Origin: Sphingomonas adhaesiva
GTDB lineage: Bacteria > Pseudomonadota > Alphaproteobacteria > Sphingomonadales > Sphingomonadaceae
Reading direction: 5' to 3'
Length of the DNA stretch: 64,000 bases
Assembly (NCBI RefSeq): GCF_002374855.1
Contig: NZ_NWVC01000005.1
Location: 1 to 64,000 of the forward strand
Positions 7,726 to 16,865 of this stretch are shown here, in pieces. Below the pieces are notes generated by a model. It saw only the letters and a program-made list of their open reading frames with translations, ran no database searches and was not told the origin of the DNA. The stretch's first letter is position 1. Every line of letters starts with the position of its first letter. The position numbers were made by a program, and so were the translations under genes.

Positions 7726-8628
7726 TCAGGCCGCGGCCAGCGCGAGCGGTTCGTCGGCGGTTTCGCGGCGTGCGATCTCGTCCGCCCAGTGGAGGATTTC
7801 CATCGTGCCGTCGAAATGCTCGACCAGCGCGGTGCACCCCTCCACCCAGTCGCCGTCGTTGTAATAGGCGACGCCGGCGATCTCGCGGATCTCGGCGGTG
7901 TGGATATGGCCGCACACCACCCCGTCGACGCCGCGGCTGCCCGCTGCCTCGGCGACGATTTCCTCGAAGCGGGAGATGAAGGCGACCGCGTTCTTCACCT
8001 TGGCCTTGGCATGCTTGCTGAGCGACCAATAGGGCATGCCGAACTTGCGGCGCACCGCGCTGACCGCGCGGTTCAGCGTCATCAGCGCGGTATAGGCCGC
8101 ATCGCCGACATGCGCGAGCCAGCGGTGCGACAGCGTGATCGCGTCGAATTCGTCGCCGTGCAGCACCAGCAGGCGGCGGCCGTCGGCGGTTTCGTGCACC
8201 GCCTTGCGCCGGATCCTGATCCCGCCGAAGTCCAGCCCCGCGAACTGGCGGAACATCTCGTCGTGGTTGCCGGGGATGTAGACCATGCGCGTGCCGCGCC
8301 GCGCGCGCTTCATCAACCGCCAGATGACGTCGTTGTGCGCGGCGGGCCAGAAGAACCTCTTCTTCAGCTGCCAGCCGTCGATGATGTCGCCGACCAGGTA
8401 CATCGTGTCGCTGTCGACATGGTCGAGGAAGTCGATCAGCATGTCAGCGTTGCAGCCGCGCGTGCCCAGGTGCACGTCGCTGATCCAGATCGTGCGATAG
8501 CGACGGCGGTCGCTGCTCGCCTGTTCCGGGCGATGCGGGCGCGAGTTCGCGAAGTCGAACAGATCGGTGACGTCGGCGAAATGGCCGGTGGCATCGGTCG
8601 CGTCGGTCGTCATGTCCGTCAGCTGCAT
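7726..8628 (-). CDS. LpxH-like calcineurin-type metallophosphoesterase
   Basis: 300 residues. After a divergent 45-residue N-terminus comes the binuclear-metal motif series WISDVHLGT, LVGDIIDGW, YIPGNHDE, LHGDEFD and CGHIHTAE, the pattern of UDP-2,3-diacylglucosamine diphosphatase-like enzymes. The start at 8628 is supported by GGGAGG 9 bases upstream; internal Met residues nearby are alternatives. The family hydrolyses pyrophosphate bonds in lipid precursors, but members paired with a GT4 enzyme, as here, may act on other lipid-linked substrates. I therefore do not assign lpxH. First gene of a two-gene operon. Confidence 0.85.
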   Translation of the reverse strand: MQLTDMTTDATDATGHFADVTDLFDFANSRPHRPEQASSDRRRYRTIWISDVHLGTRGCNADMLIDFLDHVDSDTMYLVGDIIDGWQLKKRFFWPAAHNDVIWRLMKRARRGTRMVYIPGNHDEMFRQFAGLDFGGIRIRRKAVHETADGRRLLVLHGDEFDAITLSHRWLAHVGDAAYTALMTLNRAVSAVRRKFGMPYWSLSKHAKAKVKNAVAFISRFEEIVAEAAGSRGVDGVVCGHIHTAEIREIAGVAYYNDGDWVEGCTALVEHFDGTMEILHWADEIARRETADEPLALAAA

Positions 8629-8883
8629 CGGGGTCGTCCTCCCTCGCCCGCCAGCTATGCCGCCGGTATGTTACGCGGCCATCACGCGGCCATGACGGTT
8701 GCGCGGCCGCGGCGTGACGGTTGTGGGTCACTCGCGTGCCCGCCCGCTGTTGCAGCGCGGGCACGGTCGGCGGGAGAAATGCCGCTGTCGCGTGACTGCA
8801 ACATGGCGCTGCTTTAGGGGCGGGATGCGCGCCCGGCGCAACGTCCGCTTCGTGCAGGGCCGGGGGCGTCAGGGAGAAGTTCG

Positions 8884-9150
8884 ATGATCCGTTTCACCAA
8901 GTTCACCGGCGCCGTCGCCGCCGCGGCGCTGCTGTCGCTGTCCACCGCCGCCGCCGCCGCCGCGCCCGCCAACCCGGCCGCGTCGCTGTCGGTCGCCAAG
9001 AGCGCGCGTGCCGCCGCGCCGGCCGCCAGGTCGAGCAAGATCGGCGCGGACGTGCCGGGCAGCACGCTCATCAACATCGGCATCCTGGCGGCGCTGGTCG
9101 CCGGCGTGCTGGTCGCGACCGGCAGCGGCAACGACAGCGACAGCAACTAA
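8884..9150 (+). CDS. Small exported or membrane protein, unknown
   Basis: 88 residues. There is an N-terminal signal-like segment (MIRFTKFTGAVAAAALLSLS), an Ala-rich linker, then a second hydrophobic stretch near the C-terminus (STLINIGILAALVAGVLVAT, about residues 59-78), and a polar tail ending GNDSDSN. GGGAGAAG just before the ATG is a good ribosome binding site, and a perfect hairpin follows the stop. The layout of cleavable signal plus C-terminal anchor recurs in small envelope proteins of sphingomonads; function unknown. The 255 bases upstream hold short direct repeats (ACGCGGCCAT twice) but no gene. Confidence 0.65.
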   Translation: MIRFTKFTGAVAAAALLSLSTAAAAAAPANPAASLSVAKSARAAAPAARSSKIGADVPGSTLINIGILAALVAGVLVATGSGNDSDSN

Positions 9151-9162
9151 ACCATGCTGCCA

Positions 9163-9186
9163 CCGGGCGGCGTCCCTGCCGCCCGG
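9163..9186. terminator. Bidirectional hairpin terminator
   Basis: CCGGGCGGC pairs perfectly with GCCGCCCGG around GTCCCT, midway between two convergent genes. It probably serves both strands, although no T run follows. Confidence 0.6.
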
Positions 9187-9222
9187 ACATGCGCACCCGT
9201 TACGGGCATCAGGCCGCCGCGA

Positions 9223-10224
9223 TCATTCGACGGTGAGCACGATCTTCCCGATATGGTCGCCCGCCTCCATCCGGCGATGCGCGTCCGCCGCCTGGTCGAG
9301 CGGGAAGGTGCGGTCGATCACCGGTTTCAGCCGTCCTTCGGCGACATGCGGCCAGACGGTGCGCGCGATCTCATCGGTGACCAGCGCCTTGAACCCCGCG
9401 TCGCGCGCGCGCAGCGTCGATCCGGTCAGCGTCAGCCGGCGGCGCATGATCTCGAACAGCGGGACCGTGGCGTTCGCGCCGCCCTGTACCGCGATCGACA
9501 CGTGCCGCCCGTCGTCGGCCAGGCATTTGAGGTTGCGCGGCACGTAATCGCCGCCGACCATGTCGAGCACCGCCGCGCACCCGTGCCCGCTGGTGATCTC
9601 CTTGACGCGCTCGACGAAATCCTCGGTGCGATAGTTGATCGCATGATGCGCGCCCAGCGCGCGCGCGGCCTGCGCCTTCTCATCCGATCCTACCGTGACG
9701 ATGATCTCCAGCCCGAACAGCCGCGACAGTGCGATCGCCATCGTGCCGATCCCCGACGTGCCGCCATGGACCAGCACGATATCGCCCTCCACCGCGAAGG
9801 CGCGTTCGAACAGGTTGGTCCACACCGTGTACAGCGTCTCGGGGATGGCGGCGGCCTCCACCATCGTCAGCGCGTCGGGCACGGGCAGGCATTGCGCCGC
9901 GGGGGCGAGCACATAGTCGGCATAGCCGCCGCCCGCGACCAGTGCGCAGACCCGCTGGCCCAGCAGCGCCGGTTCGGCCCCATCGCCCAGCGCGACGACC
10001 GTGCCCGATACCTCGAGGCCCGGGATCGACGGTGCGCCCGGCGGCGGAGGATAGAGGCCGCGGCGCTGCATCACGTCGGGCCGGTTCACCCCGGCGGCGG
10101 CGACGCGGATCAGCACCTCGTCCGCGCCGGCGACGGGGATCGGCCGTTCCACGACGTGCAGCACCTCCGGTCCGCCGGCTGCCTCGGGGTCGATCGCCCG
10201 CATCGTTCGTGGTCCGTCGCTCAT
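9223..10224 (-). CDS. NAD(P)H quinone oxidoreductase, zinc-free MDR family
   Basis: 333 residues from the ATG at 10224, chosen because GAGGCG precedes it; an ATG at 10203 (MRAIDP) is the alternative. The frame stays open far upstream but runs over the divergent gene. Motifs: AGVNRPDVMQRRGLYPPPPG near residue 50, the NADPH-binding HGGTSGIGTMAIALSRLFG, and NYRTEDF. The zinc ligands of alcohol dehydrogenases are absent. This matches the QOR/PIG3 subgroup of medium-chain reductases that reduce quinones or enones with NADPH. Divergent from the DUF1192 gene. Confidence 0.85.
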   Translation of the reverse strand: MSDGPRTMRAIDPEAAGGPEVLHVVERPIPVAGADEVLIRVAAAGVNRPDVMQRRGLYPPPPGAPSIPGLEVSGTVVALGDGAEPALLGQRVCALVAGGGYADYVLAPAAQCLPVPDALTMVEAAAIPETLYTVWTNLFERAFAVEGDIVLVHGGTSGIGTMAIALSRLFGLEIIVTVGSDEKAQAARALGAHHAINYRTEDFVERVKEITSGHGCAAVLDMVGGDYVPRNLKCLADDGRHVSIAVQGGANATVPLFEIMRRRLTLTGSTLRARDAGFKALVTDEIARTVWPHVAEGRLKPVIDRTFPLDQAADAHRRMEAGDHIGKIVLTVE

Positions 10225-10300
10225 CGCCTCGCCCGTCCCCCTCGTGCGGCTGGTCGATCGCCTTATTGACTTGGCGCCGCGGCCGGTCAACGTTCGTCGC

Positions 10301-10498
10301 GTGGACCTGGACGACATCCTTGGGCCGCGGCCCGACGACCCGCTGACCGCGCTGATCGCGCAGGACCTCGATCGCCTGTCGGTCGCCGAGCTGGAAGCGC
10401 GGGTCACCGCGCTGGAGGCGGAGATCGCCCGCACCCGCCGCAAGATCGACGGCGCCGTCAGCCACCGGGCCAGCGCCGACGCGCTGTTCAGGCGGTGA
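10301..10498 (+). CDS. DUF1192 family protein
   Basis: A 65-residue protein from a GTG at 10301: MDLDDILGPRPDDPLTALIA, then QDLDRLSVAELEARVTALEAEI and a terminal SHRASADALFRR. This is the whole DUF1192 family pattern: an acidic N-terminus, a short coiled coil and a conserved NHRA/SHRA end. An in-frame ATG at 10244 would give 84 residues but adds sequence not typical of the family. The role is unknown. It is divergent from the quinone oxidoreductase gene, with 76 bases between starts. Confidence 0.8.
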   Translation: MDLDDILGPRPDDPLTALIAQDLDRLSVAELEARVTALEAEIARTRRKIDGAVSHRASADALFRR

Positions 10499-10649
10499 GC
10501 GGACGCGCACCGACGCGGCGGCCCCGGCCGGCCGGCGGTGCGACATTCTCCGCGCCCGATCCGGCGGTGCTTGATGCGCGGCCCGTCCGTCACGACATTC
10601 GTGTGAAAGGCGACATGTCCCCTGCGTGCCGCCTGCAAGGAGTATCGTA

Positions 10650-12977
10650 ATGCCTTCATTCGCCAGCGCCCTTGAGACCACGCTGCACAAGGCGCTCGAG
10701 GCCGCTTCCTCGCGCCGCCACGAATATGCGACGCTGGAACACCTGCTGCTCGCGCTGATCGACGACGAGCATGCCAGCCAGGTGATGACCGCGTGCGGGG
10801 TGGACACGGGCGAGTTGAAGACCACGGTCGCGCATTATCTCGACACCGAGCTGGGCGCGCTGAAGGTCGATGCCGCGACCGATCCGTCGCCGACCAGCGG
10901 GTTCCAGCGCGTCGTCCAGCGCGCGATCCTGCACGTCCAGTCGTCCGGCCGCGACGAGGTGACCGGCGCCAACGTGCTGGTCGCGCTGTTTTCCGAACGC
11001 GAAAGCTATGCGGTCTATTTCCTTCAGCAGCAGGACATGAGCCGGCTGGATGCGGTCAGCTACATCAGCCACGGCGTCGGCAAGGGGAATGCCACGCCCG
11101 AGGCGACGAGCGTGAAGGGCGCCGCCGAGGAAGAGAAGAAGGAAAAGGCCGAGGCGGGCGGCAAGAAGGGCGAGAGCGCGCTCAAGCAGTTCACCGTCGA
11201 CCTCAACGAAAAGGCGAAGATCGGCAAGGTCGATCCGCTGATCGGGCGCTCGGCCGAAGTCGATCGCACGGTGCAGATCCTGTGCCGCCGATCGAAGAAC
11301 AATCCGCTGTACGTGGGCGATCCGGGCGTCGGCAAGACCGCCATCGCCGAGGGGCTGGCGCGCAAGATCGTCGAGGGCGACGTGCCCGACGTGCTGAAGC
11401 CGGCCGTCATCTACTCGCTCGACATGGGCGCTTTGCTGGCGGGCACCCGCTATCGCGGCGACTTCGAGGAGCGGCTGAAGGCGGTTGTCAATGAATTGGA
11501 GAAGCTGCCTGACGCCGTGCTGTTCATCGACGAGATCCATACCGTGATCGGTGCCGGCGCGACCAGCGGCGGCGCGATGGATGCGTCGAACCTGCTGAAG
11601 CCAGCGTTGTCGGGCGGCACGATCCGCTGCATCGGGTCGACCACCTACAAGGAGTTTCGCAACCATTTCGAGAAGGACCGAGCGCTGCTGCGCCGGTTCC
11701 AGAAGATCGACGTCAACGAACCGACGATCGAGGACACGATCAAGATCCTCGCCGGCCTGCGCTCCGCGTTCGAGGAGCATCACAGCGTCAAGTACACGCC
11801 CGACGCGATCAAGAGCGCGGTGGAGCTGTCGGCGCGCTACATCAACGACCGCAAGCTGCCCGACAAGGCGATCGACGTGATCGACGAGGTGGGCGCGATG
11901 CAGATGCTGGTGCCGCCGTCGAAGCGCAAGAAGACGATCACCCCCAAGGAGATCGAGGCGGTGATCGCGACGATGGCGCGCATCCCGCCCAAGAGCGTGT
12001 CCACCGACGACAAGAAGCAGCTGGAGACGCTGGAAACCGACCTGAAGCGCGTCGTGTTCGGGCAGAACGTGGCGATCGAGAAGCTGGCGTCGGCGATCAA
12101 GCTGGCGCGCGCGGGGCTGCGCGAACCGGAAAAGCCGATCGGCAACTATTTGTTCACCGGCCCGACCGGCGTCGGCAAGACCGAGGTGGCCAAGCAATTG
12201 TCGACGATCCTGGGCATCCCGCTCCAGCGGTTCGACATGAGCGAATATATGGAGCGGCATTCGGTCAGCCGGCTGATCGGTGCGCCGCCGGGCTATGTCG
12301 GGTTCGACCAGGGCGGGCTGTTGACCGATGCGGTCGACCAGAATCCGCACTGCGTGCTGCTGCTGGACGAGATCGAGAAGGCGCATCCCGACCTGTTCAA
12401 CATCCTGTTGCAGGTGATGGACAACGGGCGGCTGACCGACCAGCACGGCAAGACCGTCGATTTCCGCAACGTCATCCTCATCATGACGACCAATGCGGGC
12501 GCGTCCGACATGGCGCGCGAGACGGTCGGCTTCGGCAACCTGACCCGCGAGGGCGAGGACGAGCAGGCGGTGCAGCGGATGTTCACGCCGGAATTCCGCA
12601 ACCGCCTCGATGCGATCGTGCCGTTCGGCTACCTGCCGACCGAAGTGGTGGCGCGTGTCGTCGACAAGTTCATCCTGCAGCTGGAACTGCAGCTGGCCGA
12701 CCGCGACGTGCACATCAAGCTGGACGAGGAGGCCAAGAAGTGGCTGACCGAAAAGGGCTATGACAAGCTGTACGGCGCCCGCCCGATGGGCCGCCTGATC
12801 CAGGAGAAGATCAAGCAGCCGCTGGCCGAGGAACTGCTGTTCGGCAAGCTGGTGCATGGCGGCGAGGTGACGGTGCATCTGAAGGACGGCGCGCTGACCT
12901 TCGCCATCGAGCCGGCCGCACCGAAGAAGCCGGGCAAGAAGAAGGGTGGCAAGGCCGCGCCGGTCGAGGCCGGCTGA
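10650..12977 (+). CDS. clpA: ATP-dependent Clp protease ATP-binding subunit ClpA
   Basis: 775 residues from the ATG at 10650, preceded by AAGGAG. Clp N-domain repeats occupy residues 1-140, a Lys/Glu-rich linker 150-178, and AAA domain 1 has Walker A GDPGVGKT (223-230) and Walker [17 protein letters not shown] domain 2 has GPTGVGKT near 505 and [12 protein letters not shown]. There is no M-domain, so it is ClpA and not ClpB. A lysine-rich tail ([10 protein letters not shown]) ends the protein. ClpA unfolds substrates for ClpP. No clpS is adjacent. A strong terminator follows. The 151-base upstream gap contains a CTTGA element (about 10570) that could be part of a heat-shock promoter, but I see no convincing -10 box. 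Confidence 0.96.
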   Translation: MPSFASALETTLHKALEAASSRRHEYATLEHLLLALIDDEHASQVMTACGVDTGELKTTVAHYLDTELGALKVDAATDPSPTSGFQRVVQRAILHVQSSGRDEVTGANVLVALFSERESYAVYFLQQQDMSRLDAVSYISHGVGKGNATPEATSVKGAAEEEKKEKAEAGGKKGESALKQFTVDLNEKAKIGKVDPLIGRSAEVDRTVQILCRRSKNNPLYVGDPGVGKTAIAEGLARKIVEGDVPDVLKPAVIYSLDMGALLAGTRYRGDFEERLKAVVNELEKLPDAVLFIDEIHTVIGAGATSGGAMDASNLLKPALSGGTIRCIGSTTYKEFRNHFEKDRALLRRFQKIDVNEPTIEDTIKILAGLRSAFEEHHSVKYTPDAIKSAVELSARYINDRKLPDKAIDVIDEVGAMQMLVPPSKRKKTITPKEIEAVIATMARIPPKSVSTDDKKQLETLETDLKRVVFGQNVAIEKLASAIKLARAGLREPEKPIGNYLFTGPTGVGKTEVAKQLSTILGIPLQRFDMSEYMERHSVSRLIGAPPGYVGFDQGGLLTDAVDQNPHCVLLLDEIEKAHPDLFNILLQVMDNGRLTDQHGKTVDFRNVILIMTTNAGASDMARETVGFGNLTREGEDEQAVQRMFTPEFRNRLDAIVPFGYLPTEVVARVVDKFILQLELQLADRDVHIKLDEEAKKWLTEKGYDKLYGARPMGRLIQEKIKQPLAEELLFGKLVHGGEVTVHLKDGALTFAIEPAAPKKPGKKKGGKAAPVEAG

Positions 12978-13014
12978 GCCGCGCCATTGCCGCCCGGATG
13001 AATGATGCCTGCGG

Positions 13015-13045
13015 ACGGGCCGGGTGGTGACACCCGGCCCGTTTC
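13015..13045 (+). terminator. Intrinsic terminator of clpA
   Basis: A 12-base perfect stem (ACGGGCCGGGTG with CACCCGGCCCGT) around GTGA, followed by TTCG, lies 38 bases after the clpA stop. Confidence 0.85.
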
Positions 13046-13135
13046 GTTCATCGCGATGCCAGCGCCGGCGTCAAATTTCGTCCGTCATCCCGGTATTTAC
13101 CTTCCCTTTGCCTCCGCGCTGCTAGGGCGCGTGGC

Positions 13136-14809
13136 ATGGTGCCGCACCTGTTCCGTTCCTGGCTGGTCCTGCTTGCTGCGATGGTGGCGGGCGCCGTCGC
13201 CGTCGCCTGGGCGTCGCCCGCGGCGGCGTGGAGCGGGACGCCGGTGGCGACCTGTCTCAAGCGGGTCGCACCCGGCGACACGCCCGCGGCGATCTTCGCC
13301 AGCCTTGGTGGCTTCGACTGTTCCGGACGGGAACGGCGATGGGGCGCGGGGGATTTCTGGGTTCTGTCGGGGCCGCTTTCCACCGATGGCGGGCAGCGAT
13401 CGCTGGTGCGATCGGCGAGCGTCTATCAGGAAGGCGCGACGCTCTACTCGCGCGGCGACGACGGGCGGATCGCGCACATCGCGTTCGACCGGCACGATGC
13501 GTGGCGGCGGTTGCGGATCGGTGCGTTCTTCGAACTGCCGGTCCCGGTCGCCGATTCCCGCACGGTCCAGTTGCTGTGGCGGGTGAAGGGTACGACCAAT
13601 ACCCGCGGCGTGGTGCTCAACCCGCGCTTGCTGACGGTGGACGAGGGGCAGCGCGACGACCTGATGCTGACCGCTTTCTACGCGGGATTCGCCGGACTGT
13701 GCCTGTCGTTGCTGCTGTCGAACTTCGCGCTGTGGCGGGCGCTGCGGCAGGGGTACCACCCTTATTATTGCGCGATGATCCTGTGCCTGCTGGTCTACGC
13801 CGCCAGTTCGTCCGGCTGGCTGGGCATGGTGACGGGGATGGACAACAACCTCCGCCTCAAGCTCAACGTCACGCTGCTGGGCGGAGCGATCATCGGCGCG
13901 ATCGCGTTCGCGCGCGTCTTCCTGGGCAGGCAAATGATGCCCGAGGCGGTGCGCCGCCTGACGCGGGCGGTGGCGGTGTTCCTGCTGGGCGCGATGGCGA
14001 CCTATCTGATCGTGTGGCCGCACTGGCCGCTGGCGATCGACCGGCTGCTGCTGGTCGCGTTTTCCGCCACGCTGGCGCTGGTGGTTCCGGTGCTGTGGGG
14101 GGCGTGGCGCGCGCGCGTGCCCTATGCGCGGATCTTCGCGATCGCGTGGAGCGCGCCGATCACGCTCGCGATGCTGCGGATCGCCCAGGCCGCCGGATGG
14201 ATCGGGTGGAGCTTCTGGCTCGACAATTCGACGCTGGTGTCGATGGCGCTGGAGGCATCGTTCAGCGCGCTGGCGATCGCCTGGCGGATCAAGGTGGTAA
14301 GCGAGGAGCGCGATGCCGCGCGCGAGAAGGAGACGCTGGCGCGGATGCTGGCGGACAGCGACGCGCTGACCGGGCTGCTCAACCGCCGCAGCTTCCTGCG
14401 CGAGGCGATCGGCGATCCCGCACCGCGGCTGCTGGTGCTGATCGACATCGACCATTTCCGCCGGGTCAACGAAACGCTGGGGCATGACGGGGGCGACGAG
14501 GTGCTGCGCGTGTTCGCTGCGGCACTGCGCGAGGCGGCGCCCCCGGGCGCGCTGATCGCGCGGATGGGGGGTGAGGAGTTCGCGATCCTGGTGCCCGCGC
14601 ATCTGACCGGATTGCCGGAACAGGTGCTGGACACGATTCGCGGCGCACAGATGCCGTTCGACCTGAAGGTGACCGCCTCGATCGGCAGCGCGCTGGGCGT
14701 GATCGGGACCGAGGCGGATTGGGTCGTGCTGTACCGCGAGGCGGATCGCGCGCTCTACGATGCCAAGCGCGCCGGGCGCGACCGGGTACGCTGGGTCAAG
14801 GCCGCCTGA
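13136..14809 (+). CDS. Diguanylate cyclase with 7TM sensor region
   Basis: 557 residues. A signal-like segment (residues 8-31) is followed by a periplasmic beta-rich sensor region to about 178. Seven hydrophobic segments lie between about 180 and 385 (7TMR-DISM layout). A short coiled coil (VVSEERDAAREKETLARML) leads to a GGDEF domain with active site GGEEF at 478-482 and the LIDIDHFRRVN substrate loop. No RxxD inhibitory site precedes GGEEF, so product feedback may be absent. It makes cyclic di-GMP at the inner membrane in response to an unknown periplasmic signal. It starts 90 bases past the clpA terminator and is transcribed separately. Confidence 0.88.
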   Translation: MVPHLFRSWLVLLAAMVAGAVAVAWASPAAAWSGTPVATCLKRVAPGDTPAAIFASLGGFDCSGRERRWGAGDFWVLSGPLSTDGGQRSLVRSASVYQEGATLYSRGDDGRIAHIAFDRHDAWRRLRIGAFFELPVPVADSRTVQLLWRVKGTTNTRGVVLNPRLLTVDEGQRDDLMLTAFYAGFAGLCLSLLLSNFALWRALRQGYHPYYCAMILCLLVYAASSSGWLGMVTGMDNNLRLKLNVTLLGGAIIGAIAFARVFLGRQMMPEAVRRLTRAVAVFLLGAMATYLIVWPHWPLAIDRLLLVAFSATLALVVPVLWGAWRARVPYARIFAIAWSAPITLAMLRIAQAAGWIGWSFWLDNSTLVSMALEASFSALAIAWRIKVVSEERDAAREKETLARMLADSDALTGLLNRRSFLREAIGDPAPRLLVLIDIDHFRRVNETLGHDGGDEVLRVFAAALREAAPPGALIARMGGEEFAILVPAHLTGLPEQVLDTIRGAQMPFDLKVTASIGSALGVIGTEADWVVLYREADRALYDAKRAGRDRVRWVKAA

Positions 14810-14866
14810 AAACGCTCGAATTCGACCCGCGATGCGCGTAACGTCCGCCGCCGAGGGAGCAGTGCC

Positions 14867-15082
14867 ATGGATCGTCAGCCGGATTATCGTCGTCCCCGGA
14901 TCGTCGTCGCGGCCATGGCGCTGGGGCTGCTGGCGCTGTCGCAGCGCGAGACGCCGGTGGTCGGGACGATCTCGATCGACGTCGACGCTGCCCACGCCCC
15001 GCAGATCGCCGCCACGCTCGCCCCGCCGCTGGACCGGGTCGCGATGGTGATGATCGACATCGGCGGCCGGCTGATCCGCTAA
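14867..15082 (+). CDS. Small membrane-anchored protein, unknown
   Basis: 71 residues with an acidic/basic start (MDRQPDYRRPR), one hydrophobic segment (IVVAAMALGLLALS, residues 12-25) and a C-terminal part TISIDVDAAHAPQIAATLAP ending GGRLIR. GGGAG 8 bases upstream of the ATG supports translation. It lies 57 bases after the diguanylate cyclase gene and 69 bases before fadD on the same strand, so it may share the cyclase transcript. Not recognised. Confidence 0.5.
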   Translation: MDRQPDYRRPRIVVAAMALGLLALSQRETPVVGTISIDVDAAHAPQIAATLAPPLDRVAMVMIDIGGRLIR

Positions 15083-15151
15083 CGTCGCGGCGATCCGGCG
15101 GCGGCGCGACGGCGGTTGCCGTCACCGCCGCGCTTGCTTACAGTCGTGTCA

Positions 15152-16849
15152 ATGACGGATGAGGAAGCCTGGCGCAGCGCCTATCGCCACCCCGTGCCCT
15201 GGGGCACCGATTATCCGCCGATGTCGATGGTCGACCTGTTCGGCCGGTCGGCGGAGCGCCACGCCGTGCGGCCGGCGATCGACTTCATGGGGCGGCGCTA
15301 CGATTACGGGCAATTGGCCGATGCGGTGCGCCGCGTCGCGACCGGGCTGGCGCGGATCGGGGTGGGGAAGGGGGACCGGGTCGGCCTGTTCCTGCCCAAC
15401 GTCCCGCATTACCTGGCCGCCTATCACGGCGCGCTGCGCGCCGGTGCGACGGTCGTCAATCTCTCCCCGCTCTATACCGTCGATGAATTGTGCCATCAGA
15501 TCGAGGATTCGGGCACGCGCGTGCTGTTCACGCTGAACGCAGCCCAATTGTTGCCGACCGCGCTGGCGGTATTGGACAAGAGCGCGCTGGAGCGCGTGAT
15601 CGTGGGGTCGATCGCCGGCGTGCTGCCGCCCGTCAAGTCGCTGCTGTACCGATGGTTCAAGCGCGCGGAGACCGCGCCGCGCCCCGACGATGCGCGCGTC
15701 ACCGCCTTTTCGCGACTGATCGACAATCGCGGCGATGCGCCGCCCGTCGCGATCGATCCCGAACGCGACATCGCGCTGCTGCAATATACCGGCGGGACCA
15801 CCGGCGTGCCCAAGGGGGCGATGCTGACCCATGCCAACGTCGCGGCCAATGCGCGGCAGGTCTCGGACCTCGATCCGCATCGCGAGGCGACCGACCGCAT
15901 CCTGGGCGTGCTGCCGCTGTTCCACGTCTTCGCCAATACCTGCGTCATGAACCGGACGATCGCGACCGGTGGCGAGATGGTGCTGCTGCCACGGTTCGAC
16001 GCCAGACAGGCGCTGGCCGCGATCACGCGCACGCGCCCGACGGCGCTGCCCGGCGTGCCGACGATGTACCAGGCGCTGCTGGACCATCCCGCGCTGGCGG
16101 GCACCGATTTCTCGTCGCTGCGCGTCTGCATCTCGGGCGGCGCGCCGCTCAACGCCGAACTGAAGCAGCGGTGGGAAGCCGCGACCGGATCGGTGCTGGT
16201 CGAGGGTTATGGCCTGTCGGAATCGAGCGGGGTGCTGAGCGTCAATCCCTATGAAGGCGCGCAGAAGGCCGGGACGATCGGCCAGCCGCTGCCCGCGACG
16301 ATCCTGCGGCTGGTCGACAAGGAAGACCCGGCGCGCGACGCGCCGCCGGGGCAGCCGGGCGAGATCGTCGCGCGCGGGCCGCAGGTGATGGCCGGTTACT
16401 GGAACCGTCCGGACACCGACGGCACCACCTTCGCCACCGACGCGCAGGGGAACCGCTGGCTGCGAACCGGCGATGTCGGCACGATCGATGCCGACGGCTT
16501 CGTCGCGATCGTCGACCGGCTGAAGGACATGATCGCGGTCGGCGGGTTCAAGGTCTTCCCCAGCCAGATCGAGGCGATCCTGTACCGCCATCCCGCGGTT
16601 CGCGAGGCCCTGGTCATCGGAATGCCGGATGCGTACCGCGGCGAGGTGCCGCGCGCCTATGTCACGCTGGCCGATGATGCCGCGCCGGGGATCGACGGCG
16701 CCGCGCTGATGGCGTGGCTGAACCCGCAACTGGGCAAGCATGAACGGGTCGATGCGGTGGTGGTGCGCGATACCCTGCCCAAGACGATGATCGGCAAGCT
16801 CAGCCGCAAGGACTTGTTGATCGAGGTGCGGGCGGCGGCGAGCAGTTGA
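15152..16849 (+). CDS. Long-chain fatty-acid--CoA ligase (FadD-like)
   Basis: 565 residues from the ATG at 15152 (MTDEEAWRSAYRHPVPWG). ANL-superfamily motifs: P-loop YTGGTTGVPKGAML near residue 213, EGYGLSESSGV (A5), TGDVGTIDADGFVAIVDRLKDMI (A7/A8) and the catalytic lysine in PKTMIGKLSRKDL near the end. The sequence resembles FadD-type acyl-CoA synthetases that activate fatty acids with ATP for beta-oxidation or lipid synthesis. Chain length cannot be told. Its stop is 16 bases from the stop of the convergent aldehyde dehydrogenase. Confidence 0.88.
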   Translation: MTDEEAWRSAYRHPVPWGTDYPPMSMVDLFGRSAERHAVRPAIDFMGRRYDYGQLADAVRRVATGLARIGVGKGDRVGLFLPNVPHYLAAYHGALRAGATVVNLSPLYTVDELCHQIEDSGTRVLFTLNAAQLLPTALAVLDKSALERVIVGSIAGVLPPVKSLLYRWFKRAETAPRPDDARVTAFSRLIDNRGDAPPVAIDPERDIALLQYTGGTTGVPKGAMLTHANVAANARQVSDLDPHREATDRILGVLPLFHVFANTCVMNRTIATGGEMVLLPRFDARQALAAITRTRPTALPGVPTMYQALLDHPALAGTDFSSLRVCISGGAPLNAELKQRWEAATGSVLVEGYGLSESSGVLSVNPYEGAQKAGTIGQPLPATILRLVDKEDPARDAPPGQPGEIVARGPQVMAGYWNRPDTDGTTFATDAQGNRWLRTGDVGTIDADGFVAIVDRLKDMIAVGGFKVFPSQIEAILYRHPAVREALVIGMPDAYRGEVPRAYVTLADDAAPGIDGAALMAWLNPQLGKHERVDAVVVRDTLPKTMIGKLSRKDLLIEVRAAASS

Positions 16850-16865
16850 CCGCCGCCCACCCGGA

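Noticed and set aside
6695..8029. A longer, 444-residue version of the glycosyltransferase
   Set aside because: The extra N-terminus overlaps the phosphoesterase gene and is Arg/Gly-rich; MRIAIVTDAW at 7717 is the canonical family start.
8629..8883. Small RNA or riboswitch upstream of the 88-residue protein
   Set aside because: Short GC-rich repeats and dyads occur, but nothing matches a known aptamer core and no promoter is evident.
10259..10300. TTGACT promoter element before the DUF1192 gene
   Set aside because: TTGACT at 10266 is followed at 17 bases by AACGTT, too far from a -10 consensus to support a call.
10500..10649. Heat-shock promoter for clpA
   Set aside because: A CTTGA box is present near 10570 but no matching -10 element at the right spacing, so it is not listed as a promoter.
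10656..12878. A 740-codon open frame on the minus strand
   Set aside because: It is the reverse of clpA with low-complexity Arg/Gln/Leu sequence and no recognisable domain.
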